Part shown: positions 13,931 through 19,947 of the stretch, piece after piece
How positions within the stretch are numbered: the first letter of the stretch is position 1
How the letters are laid out: the number at the start of each line of letters is the position of its first letter
Source: an uncultured Faecalibacterium sp.
GTDB taxonomy: Bacteria; Bacillota; Clostridia; Oscillospirales; Ruminococcaceae
Assembly: GCA_934553285.1 (NCBI GenBank)
Contig: CAKTFD010000029.1
Span: 1 to 21,095 of the forward strand
DNA length: 21,095 nt
Reading direction: 5' to 3'
Program-made: the position numbers and the translations under genes
Notes under the pieces: model-generated
What the model saw: only the letters and a program-made list of their open reading frames with translations
The model's database searches: none
Told to the model about the DNA's origin: nothing

Positions 13931-13970
13931 GTATAGAATGGCATCTGGTCACAAACAGGAGGCAGACAAG

Positions 13971-14552
13971 ATGGAATGGAGTTTTGTATTTTTTCTCAAC
14001 AGTATCCTGCTGGGCGTAGGGCTGGCGATGGATGCGTTTTCGGTGTCCATGGCAAACGGCCTGCACGACCCGAGGATGAACAAGGGTACCATGGTAAAGA
14101 TCGCCGGTACCTTCGGCCTTTTTCAGGCGGCAATGCCCATGATCGGCTGGGTGTGCGTGCACACCATCGTGGAGATGTTTGCATCGTTTGAGCGCCTTAT
14201 CCCCTGGATCGCGCTGGCGCTGCTGGGCTATATCGGCGGCAAGATGCTGGCAGACGGAATCCGGGGCGAAGAAGCCGAGGAAGCAACAGAGCTGAGCGCC
14301 GGTGCCCTGCTCATGCAGGGTGTGGCGACCAGCATCGATGCCCTCTCGGTGGGTTTTACCATCTCAGAATACGGCTGGCTGATGGCCCTCACCGCCTCGG
14401 TCATCATTGCGGTGGTCACCTTTTTTATCTGCATGGCGGGCCTGCGCATCGGCAAAAAGTTCGGCACCCGGCTCTCCGGCAAGGCCTCCGTTCTGGGCGG
14501 TGTCATCCTCATCGGCATCGGCCTGGAGATCTTTATCACCGGGGTGTTCTGA
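13971..14552 (+). CDS. mntP: Manganese efflux pump MntP
   Basis: Protein of 193 residues with six predicted membrane helices in two homologous halves. The MntP signatures are LGVGLAMDAFSVSMANG (Asp21) and GVATSIDALSVG (Asp123), matching the essential acidic residues of E. coli MntP. It exports Mn2+ from the cytoplasm. I start it at the ATG at 13971, with GGAGG (13958-13962) eight bases upstream; the open frame extends further up, but through the terminator and riboswitch. Regulation by the upstream yybP-ykoY element strongly supports the function. It is monocistronic; a hairpin repeat follows 36 bases after the stop. Confidence 0.95.
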   Translation: MEWSFVFFLNSILLGVGLAMDAFSVSMANGLHDPRMNKGTMVKIAGTFGLFQAAMPMIGWVCVHTIVEMFASFERLIPWIALALLGYIGGKMLADGIRGEEAEEATELSAGALLMQGVATSIDALSVGFTISEYGWLMALTASVIIAVVTFFICMAGLRIGKKFGTRLSGKASVLGGVILIGIGLEIFITGVF

Positions 14553-14588
14553 GGGACGCTTTCGCATGGTGCCTGCTGCGCCACTCTC

Positions 14589-14634
14589 CTGTAAAAATGC
14601 AATGCCGGGTGGTCCGCAGACCGCCCGGCATTGC
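14589..14634 (+). repeat. Short hairpin element related to copies A and B (copy C)
   Basis: CTGT (14589-14592) is followed after six bases by a 16-bp stem (14599-14614 with 14619-14634, one G-U pair) closed by CGCA. Motif, spacing, stem length and loop are the same as in copies A and B, but the stem sequence is different and no second hairpin follows. It lies downstream of mntP and might serve as its 3' end, although no T-run follows (TCTATCTATC). Confidence 0.7.
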
Positions 14635-14725
14635 TCTATCTATCGCAAAGTACATGGTTAAAATGCTGTAACTGAAAACAGAAATTTGCACAAAATGACA
14701 AAATTGAAATTGCTTTTTCAAAGGC

Positions 14726-14755
14726 TTGTACTTTGCAGCTTTTCCGTGCTAAGAT
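14726..14755 (+). promoter_or_regulatory. Promoter of the Tat-like lipoprotein gene
   Basis: TTGTAC (14726-14731), an 18-base spacer and TAAGAT (14750-14755), preceded by TGC (extended -10). It lies about 50 bases upstream of the ATG at 14805. Confidence 0.6.
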
Positions 14756-14804
14756 AGAAGCAGAAAATGCCCGGTAAAACGGGAACCATAAGGAGGAAAA
14801 GCAG

Positions 14805-15395
14805 ATGGAACGGATCTCAAGAAGGAGCTTTTTAAAATGCATCGGTGCCGGCACGGCGGCTGTGGCGGCAATGGGATTGCTGGGCGGATGCGACGGCGTA
14901 TCCATGGAGCCAAAAGTGTATCGGATGAACGAAAAAGCCAGCCTTTTGTTTGTGGACTTTACGATAAAAGAAGCCAAGGTCTGGTCTCAGAGACCGTTCT
15001 TTGAAACGCCGGAGGATGCAGACTCGGAGCCGGTGATCGTCCGCTTTGATGTAAAGAACAATAACCTGGTGCACGTTCTGATCCTTCCGGATAATATTTC
15101 GATCCAGGATTGGCTCAATGGTGAAGATGGCGGCACAGATAAAATGTACGATTACTGCAAAAAGCGGGGCGGCTTTGCGGCAATGTGTGACCAAAAGACG
15201 GTAAAGAACTTTGGCTACGGCAGCGACCAGGATTGCGGAACCAGCTACTTTAAACCGACAAGAAGCGGCTTTATGGAGTGGTTCATCTGGGCGCCGAAGG
15301 GCTGGAAGACATTGGATCTGTATTATACGCCGGAATATGCGCAGGGATGGTCCCTGCATTTCCGTCTGGATTCCTCGGAAACAGTCGTAGTATAA
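14805..15395 (+). CDS. Predicted Tat-type lipoprotein of unknown function
   Basis: Protein of 196 residues. The N-terminus has a twin-arginine motif SRRSFLK (5-11), a hydrophobic stretch rich in Ala and Gly, and a lipobox LGGC with Cys29, so it is probably exported and lipid-anchored on the outer face of the membrane. The mature part has no domain I can name. It contains a stretch resembling beta-sandwich ligand-binding modules (VIVRFDVKNNNLVHVLILPD), six cysteines in all including Cys29, and several aromatic residues (FMEWFIWAPKGWKTLDLYY). AGGAGG precedes the ATG. It is single, with its own promoter and a terminator-like hairpin behind. It could be a DUF4352-like or similar domain; function is not assigned. 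Confidence 0.8.
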   Translation: MERISRRSFLKCIGAGTAAVAAMGLLGGCDGVSMEPKVYRMNEKASLLFVDFTIKEAKVWSQRPFFETPEDADSEPVIVRFDVKNNNLVHVLILPDNISIQDWLNGEDGGTDKMYDYCKKRGGFAAMCDQKTVKNFGYGSDQDCGTSYFKPTRSGFMEWFIWAPKGWKTLDLYYTPEYAQGWSLHFRLDSSETVVV

Positions 15396-15408
15396 GAGTA
15401 CATATGGG

Positions 15409-15455
15409 GGCCGCTGCCCCGGATGCTGTGCAGCGGCCGCTTGTGGCATTGTTTT
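15409..15455 (+). terminator. Terminator-like hairpin after the Tat-like lipoprotein gene
   Basis: GGCCGCTGC (15409-15417) pairs with GCAGCGGCC (15430-15438), with a 12-base loop. A TTTTT run follows only 12 bases later (15451-15455), so it is a weak or atypical terminator. Confidence 0.5.
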
Positions 15456-15505
15456 TATCGCAATTTTCAGAAATAGTGCCTATCAAAACAGCATATTTGC
15501 GATAT

Positions 15506-15553
15506 GCAGTTTGCGGATGTTGCTTGTGCATTAAAAACGCAAACTGCTATAAT
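15506..15553 (+). promoter_or_regulatory. Promoter of the lipoprotein pair, embedded in a 10-bp inverted repeat
   Basis: TTGTGC (15524-15529), an 18-base spacer and a perfect TATAAT (15548-15553) with TGC before it form a strong extended -10 promoter. GCAGTTTGCG (15506-15515) is inverted perfectly as CGCAAACTGC (15538-15547). The arms are 32 bp apart centre to centre, with the -35 between them and the right arm directly against the -10. This is the geometry expected of an operator bound by a regulator at two sites on the same DNA face. The regulator is unknown. Confidence 0.65.
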
Positions 15554-15663
15554 GCTCGTGCTCCATTCTTTGATCCTGCTTGAAAGAGCCGGACGGGAAG
15601 GAGTAAAATACTGATAATGAAGCAGATTGGGGATGCTTCCCATCAATAAAGGAGGAGTTACAA

Positions 15664-16596
15664 ATGAGATGGAACAGAACTTTTGCAGCCTGTGCGCTGA
15701 TGGCGGTGTTTGCCGTTTTTCTGCTGACAGCCTGCAGCGGCAGCGAGACCCCGGATGCCCCGGCGGACAGCGAAAAGCCGGGCAGCAGCACCAGTCAGGG
15801 CAGTGGAGAAAACACTGGTAACGGAGATAATGAAAACGGCGGTGAGATAGGCGGCAGTATTGGCGAGATTATTGTGGACAATCTCGGAAATATGACTACG
15901 AAACAAGAGATTTCGGCGCAGAACAGCCGGGCGTATCAGACGCTGCATGGTATGATGGACGGCGGGAGTTACTATATCAACTATGATTATTACGTGAGGG
16001 TCCTGCTGGCGGGCGACGGCAGGGTTTTGCAGGCTTATGCAGGCAGCGGAAATGTAGAAGCAACCAGCAACGGAATAAAAGGCGGGAAAATGTATGGAAA
16101 AGAAGTTATTGAGGGCAGAACAAACGCTGAAAAATTGATGGTGTACCAGAGCGAGGATCAGAATGATTACTATTGCACCAGCTACTGGATCAACAGAGAA
16201 CTGAAACAGATAGTGGAAAGCCCGGCAAAATGGAACAATTATCCAAAGAGCATATACAGACGCTTTGCATTAACTACTGCAGCATCAGAAAGTGTGAATG
16301 TAGGAGAAGGTTACATACTACTTCCTACAGAAAACAGTTATTTGGTTGGCACATGCACGGTAAATAATGTGACGTATTATGCAGAAAAAACGCGGTTTTT
16401 TGATGATATGGGCGTAGCGAAGGCGTATTGCTTTGAAGGAAACACATTGAAATATATTATAATTCACACCTCTGAAAGCAAAATGTCGAGCAATTTAAGA
16501 GAAATCGTTATTCGTGTCAATACCTTGCAGAATACCCCGAAGCAGAACCTGTTGCAGCTTCCGGAAGGGTATCCGATTTATAATGCGATGGATTGA
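15664..16596 (+). CDS. Predicted secreted lipoprotein of unknown function (first of a paralogous pair)
   Basis: Protein of 310 residues. A signal peptide ends in the lipobox LTAC with Cys24, followed by a low-complexity Ser/Gly/Asn/Glu linker (about 25-66). The mature domain starts near QNSR (86-89) and is rich in Tyr and beta-strand-like segments. I do not recognise the family; the architecture is compatible with a LolA-like or other beta-rich extracytoplasmic fold, which is a guess. AAAGGAGG precedes the ATG. The next gene starts 20 bases after its stop and shares the signal/lipobox, linker and QNSR layout, so they probably form an operon and arose by duplication. The second half is more AT-rich than the rest of the window. 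Confidence 0.8.
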   Translation: MRWNRTFAACALMAVFAVFLLTACSGSETPDAPADSEKPGSSTSQGSGENTGNGDNENGGEIGGSIGEIIVDNLGNMTTKQEISAQNSRAYQTLHGMMDGGSYYINYDYYVRVLLAGDGRVLQAYAGSGNVEATSNGIKGGKMYGKEVIEGRTNAEKLMVYQSEDQNDYYCTSYWINRELKQIVESPAKWNNYPKSIYRRFALTTAASESVNVGEGYILLPTENSYLVGTCTVNNVTYYAEKTRFFDDMGVAKAYCFEGNTLKYIIIHTSESKMSSNLREIVIRVNTLQNTPKQNLLQLPEGYPIYNAMD

Positions 16597-16616
16597 GAAA
16601 AGTGGAGAAAGAAATC

Positions 16617-17513
16617 ATGAATACTATGCAAAAAGCGGCTCTGTGTGCGGCGGCTTCCCTGCTGGCCGTTTCCCTGCTGACGGCCTGCGGCGGCACCGAT
16701 GCACCCAATTCCAGCAGTCCCAGTTCCAGCAGTCCTAGTTCCAGCAGCAGCTCCAGCAGCTCCAGCTCCAGCGGCTCTAGCGCTGACAGCAGCTCCAACA
16801 GCACTTCCGATTCTAGCAGCAGCTTCAACAGCGGCACCGAGGACAAGGAAGAAACCGTTGCTTACCAGAACAGCCGGACGGCAAGATTTTTCAAGAAACT
16901 CAGAACAAATTATACCATGAGGTGGAAGGTGGATTTCACGGCAGAAGGTGAGAGTGAAACTGCCGATATTCTGATTTCGACCAACGGTAACCGTGCTTAT
17001 GAGAAAATCATGGAACTGAGCAATGACGGCAATCTGGAAAACGCAATCATTTTGATAGATCAGGCAAAGCAGCAGGGGTGGCTTCTTGTTCCTGATGAAG
17101 AATTGAAAAAGGATGGTAAACTTGGCTATTGTAAAGCTGGGGATGTGAGTGCTATTCAGATAGAAAATAAGTTCGTAATAAAGCCGACAGATGGAATTGA
17201 ATTTACACAGAAAACAGAAGGAAATTATTACATTGAGTCTCAGGCCTACGAACTACCCACTGATGATGGAACTGTGAAAGTGACCATGGACTATTATTAT
17301 CTAAGAAACAGCGACACACCGAAGTTTATGGTGAAAGAAAATAGACTTGACGGCGAGGCAATTTTATCGATGCGTGTGGAATTCACCAGTGTTGAGTATC
17401 AGGCGAATACGCAGTATTTGGACTTTAAATCTATTTTGAAACAGTATGTCGATGTTTCTTCCATGTTCGGCTCGGTTTCCGTGCCCAGCATTGCAGGTCT
17501 GAACATCGGCTAA
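16617..17513 (+). CDS. Predicted secreted lipoprotein with serine-rich linker (second of a paralogous pair)
   Basis: Protein of 298 residues, starting MNTMQKAALC at 16617 with GGAG (16604-16607) nine bases upstream; the frame opens 24 bases earlier but overlaps the preceding stop. The signal peptide ends in the lipobox LTAC (Cys24). Residues 32-71 are almost entirely Ser with some Pro, Asn and Asp, encoded in part by three 15-base repeats (16707-16751). The mature domain begins near QNSR (83-86), as in the upstream paralogue, and contains alternating beta-like segments. The function is unknown. The coding sequence from about 16860 on is clearly more AT-rich than the housekeeping genes. A bidirectional terminator follows. 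Confidence 0.82.
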   Translation: MNTMQKAALCAAASLLAVSLLTACGGTDAPNSSSPSSSSPSSSSSSSSSSSSGSSADSSSNSTSDSSSSFNSGTEDKEETVAYQNSRTARFFKKLRTNYTMRWKVDFTAEGESETADILISTNGNRAYEKIMELSNDGNLENAIILIDQAKQQGWLLVPDEELKKDGKLGYCKAGDVSAIQIENKFVIKPTDGIEFTQKTEGNYYIESQAYELPTDDGTVKVTMDYYYLRNSDTPKFMVKENRLDGEAILSMRVEFTSVEYQANTQYLDFKSILKQYVDVSSMFGSVSVPSIAGLNIG

Positions 17514-17546
17514 AGAGCTTTTTTGAGAAGAATACCCCAAAATAAG

Positions 17547-17580
17547 GAGAGCCTCCCGACGCGCCGGGAGGCTCTCTTTT
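17547..17580. terminator. Bidirectional terminator between the lipoprotein and gntR genes
   Basis: GAGAGCCTCCCG (17547-17558) pairs perfectly with CGGGAGGCTCTC (17565-17576) around a 6-base loop. TTTT follows on the plus strand and CTTATTTT on the minus strand. It lies between two convergent genes and probably ends both transcripts. Confidence 0.88.
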
Positions 17581-17607
17581 CGTTGTTCCCCGTGGAACAT
17601 TTTGGCT

Positions 17608-18294
17608 TTATTTAGCGGGGGCAGGCTCAAAGTAATCGGCGTATTCCTCGGTCAGCTTGCTGCCCAGGCGGCGGATGCCGCCGTACAGATGCTGCTCCAC
17701 CAGCGGCTCAAAGGCGGCAAGGTCGCACTGCTCGATGGCGTTGAGCAGGCTGCGGTGGTCAGCAATCACCTCGGCCAGCCCGCCGGTGGTCATGGTGTCC
17801 AGCATCCGGAACCGGCTGTAGTCGGCATGGGCGTCCTGCAGGGTGCCCCACAGATACATCTTGTCCATGGCGGCAAACCAGGTCTCGTGCAGCCGGCGGT
17901 CGGCCTCGTACAGCCGGTTAAAGTCCGGTGCTGCGGTCCGTGCCAGCGCCTCGTAGGTATCCACCCGCTTCTGGATCAGCTCCAACTGCATGGGGGTGGC
18001 TTTGGGCGCAAAATCCCGCAGGATGCGGGCCTCCACGGCGGTGCGCTCGTAGATCAGTTCGTCCACGATGCGCCGGTTCAGCCGGGTGACGGTGGTGCCC
18101 TTGTAGGGCACGATCTTTACCAGCCCGTTTTCCTGCAGTTTCTGCAGCACCACCCGGATCATGGAGCGCGGCGCACCAAACCGGGTGCACAGCGGGTTCT
18201 CGCTCAGGGAGGAGCCAGGGCGGATGGTCAGATCAATGATCTCCCGTTCCAGCACGGCATAAATTTCGGCATCGGTCTTGTATTGCTGTTCCAT
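17608..18294 (-). CDS. GntR-family transcriptional regulator, FCD (FadR) subfamily
   Basis: Protein of 228 residues. The N-terminal winged helix-turn-helix (about 8-72) includes TIRPGSSLSENPLCTRFG and the wing KIVPYKGTTVTRL. An all-helical FCD ligand/metal-binding domain covers about 78-215, with the usual histidine positions in DRRLHETW, ADHRSLLNAI and VEQHLYGG. FCD regulators usually respond to organic acids or amino-acid/sugar metabolites; the ligand here is unknown. It starts one base after the stop of the pseudouridine synthase gene, so it is the last gene of a leftward operon and may regulate that operon or distant targets. Confidence 0.92.
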   Translation of the reverse strand: MEQQYKTDAEIYAVLEREIIDLTIRPGSSLSENPLCTRFGAPRSMIRVVLQKLQENGLVKIVPYKGTTVTRLNRRIVDELIYERTAVEARILRDFAPKATPMQLELIQKRVDTYEALARTAAPDFNRLYEADRRLHETWFAAMDKMYLWGTLQDAHADYSRFRMLDTMTTGGLAEVIADHRSLLNAIEQCDLAAFEPLVEQHLYGGIRRLGSKLTEEYADYFEPAPAK

Positions 18295-18295
18295 A

Positions 18296-18985
18296 TCACT
18301 CTAAAAACTCCTTCCACGGTGCGGTATCGGGCAGGGGCAGAGAAAAAACCATAGGCTTGCCGGTGTCCGGGTGCACAAACTGCAGGCCGCAGCTTTGCAG
18401 GGCGATGCTGCCTTTCTGGCGGCTGCCGTATTTGCCATCGCCGTACAGCGGATGCCGGCGGGAGGCAAACTGCACCCGGATCTGATGGGTGCGCCCGGTG
18501 TGCAGGGTGATCCCGGCCAGGCTGTTCTCCCCTGCGGTGGCCAGGATGCGGTATTCCAGCACCGCTTCCCGCACCCCCTTGCGGGGGCGGCTGACCGGGA
18601 ACACCCGGCCTTTGCGGCTGTCTTTGAACAGGTAGTCCCGCAGGATGCCCGCCGCAGGCAGGGCTGCATCCGGCGCACCGGCCACCACGGCGCGGTACTG
18701 CTTGATAAACTGCGGCGCTTCTGCCCGGCCCTCTGCGCGGCCGTCCTGCACGGCGTAGGCATCCTGGCTTTGGCTCACCTGACGGCTCAGCGCGGCGGCG
18801 GCCTGCGGGGTGCGGGCATAGACCATCAGGCCGGTCACCCCGGTGTCCAGCCGGTGCACCACCCCCACAAAGGCATCCGGGCACCCCCAGTGCGCCCGCA
18901 GCGCGGCGGGCACCCCTTCCTCGCTGGAAAGTCCGGCGGGCTTGTCCACCACTACAAGGGCGGCGTCCTCATAGAGCAGGTTCAC
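18296..18985 (-). CDS. RluA-family pseudouridine synthase
   Basis: Protein of 229 residues. The catalytic motif is VHRLDTGVTGLMV with Asp47 as the probable nucleophile, and it contains the family segments VVVDKPAGLSS (11-21), HTGRTHQIRVQFA and HPLYGDGKYG. There is no S4 domain, as in short RluA-type enzymes such as YqcB or RluC-like proteins, so the target uridine in rRNA or tRNA cannot be told. The start is GTG, overlapping the NUDIX stop as GTGA (18982-18985), which implies translational coupling. A gap with charged residues at about 73-90 precedes the QYRAVVAG strand. Confidence 0.92.
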   Translation of the reverse strand: MNLLYEDAALVVVDKPAGLSSEEGVPAALRAHWGCPDAFVGVVHRLDTGVTGLMVYARTPQAAAALSRQVSQSQDAYAVQDGRAEGRAEAPQFIKQYRAVVAGAPDAALPAAGILRDYLFKDSRKGRVFPVSRPRKGVREAVLEYRILATAGENSLAGITLHTGRTHQIRVQFASRRHPLYGDGKYGSRQKGSIALQSCGLQFVHPDTGKPMVFSLPLPDTAPWKEFLE

Positions 18986-19536
18986 AGCTTACCCTCGGCC
19001 AGCAGCGCCTTGAGTTTCAGGATGCCGGCAATGGTCTTGCCGTCCCGGATCTCGTTGTTCATAACCATCTCGTAGGCTTTTTCCAGCGGCACACGGTCCG
19101 GGGTCAGAAACTCGTCTGCATCCAGATGCATGTGGGTCTCGTGCAGGCCGGTGGCCACCCAGATATAAATGATCTCGGTATCGTAGCCTACGGTGGGATA
19201 AAACTGGCCCAGAGAGATATAATTATCAGCGGTCAGGCCGCACTCCTCCTCCAGCTCCCGCTTGGCGGCTTCAAAGGGGTCCTCGCCCTTTTCCAGCTTG
19301 CCTGCAGGCAGCTCCCACAACTGCTGCTGCATGGCATAGCGGAACTGCTGCACCATGCAGATGGTGCCATCTGCAAAATAGGGCAGGATGCATGCGCCGC
19401 CATGGTGGTGCACCACCTCACGGGTGGCAGTTTTGCCGTTTTCCAACAGCGCGGTATCCTTGGTCAGGGTGATGACACGCCCCTCGAACAGGGTCTCGCT
19501 GGACAGTTTTTTTTCAAAATGTACGGTATCGCTCAT
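18982..19536 (-). CDS. NUDIX hydrolase, ADP-ribose pyrophosphatase type
   Basis: Protein of 184 residues. A complete Nudix box runs from Gly79 to Leu101, with Glu85, the Arg93-Glu94-Leu95 triplet, Glu97, Glu98 and Gly100 in the canonical spacing. Upstream are VQQFRYAMQQQLWELPAGK, typical of ADP-ribose diphosphatases (NudF/YqkG group), which split ADP-ribose to AMP and ribose 5-phosphate. It has a strong promoter (19582-19611) and AGGGG before the ATG. It is the first gene of the operon NUDIX-rluA-gntR. Substrate assignment within the superfamily is by motif only. Confidence 0.92.
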   Translation of the reverse strand: MSDTVHFEKKLSSETLFEGRVITLTKDTALLENGKTATREVVHHHGGACILPYFADGTICMVQQFRYAMQQQLWELPAGKLEKGEDPFEAAKRELEEECGLTADNYISLGQFYPTVGYDTEIIYIWVATGLHETHMHLDADEFLTPDRVPLEKAYEMVMNNEIRDGKTIAGILKLKALLAEGKL

Positions 19537-19581
19537 TACATTACGCCCCTTTTTCCGGCACTGCGCCGGTTCTCTGCTCTC

Positions 19582-19611
19582 AGTTTACGGCAAAGTACGG
19601 TTTGTTGTCAA
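19582..19611 (-). promoter_or_regulatory. Promoter of the NUDIX-rluA-gntR operon
   Basis: On the minus strand a consensus TTGACA (19606-19611), an 18-base spacer and TAAACT (19582-19587). It lies 46 bases upstream of the NUDIX start codon. Confidence 0.65.
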
Positions 19612-19744
19612 TAAAGATATGATAAATACAAGAGGGCAGGCGGTATTTGCGCCGCTGCGGGCAGCGTCTGCACTCTCTTGCGAAAAAAATCACAATTTAT
19701 GGAAAGCCGGACCCGCCAAAACCGAAAATCCGCATGAGTGCTTA

Positions 19745-19760
19745 CTTTAGCAAACTAAAG
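19745..19760. promoter_or_regulatory. Inverted repeat CTTTAG-CAAA-CTAAAG in the divergent intergenic region
   Basis: A perfect 6-bp inverted repeat with a 4-base centre lies 60 bases upstream of the nifJ -35. The 411-base gap 19537-19947 otherwise contains two outward-facing promoters and AT-rich DNA, with AAACAGC (19766-19772) and GCTGTTT (19810-19816) as a wider inverted pair. It may be an operator; nothing identifies the regulator. Confidence 0.35.
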
Positions 19761-19819
19761 ACCGTACAAAACAGCTAAAAAATTTCTTTATTTTTGGTGC
19801 GTTTGTCGGGCTGTTTGCG

Positions 19820-19848
19820 TTTACTTTATTGGCGGAATCTGTTATTAT
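19820..19848 (+). promoter_or_regulatory. Promoter of the pyruvate:ferredoxin oxidoreductase gene
   Basis: TTTACT (19820-19825), a 17-base spacer and TATTAT (19843-19848). An overlapping option is TTGGCG (19829-19834), a 16-base spacer and TATACA (19851-19856). The leader of about 90 bases contains an imperfect GCGGGCA/TGCCCCGC hairpin near 19898-19915. Confidence 0.55.
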
Positions 19849-19947
19849 AGTATACAAGCAATAGTGCCTTTTATGGGGTTCTCCGGTCCCAGCGGGCATA
19901 TTGCCCCGCGCAAAAGGTACCAAATTCTGAATAATGGAGGAAGAAAA

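Noticed and set aside
14599..14634. Possible tRNA or small RNA gene behind mntP
   Set aside because: The stretch folds into a single long hairpin without cloverleaf features or a CCA end; it matches the CGCA hairpin family instead.
17529..17545. ATACCCCAAAATA shared by 5483-5495 and 17531-17543
   Set aside because: A 13-base match between two AT/CC-rich spacers with no further similarity or common context; it may be chance.
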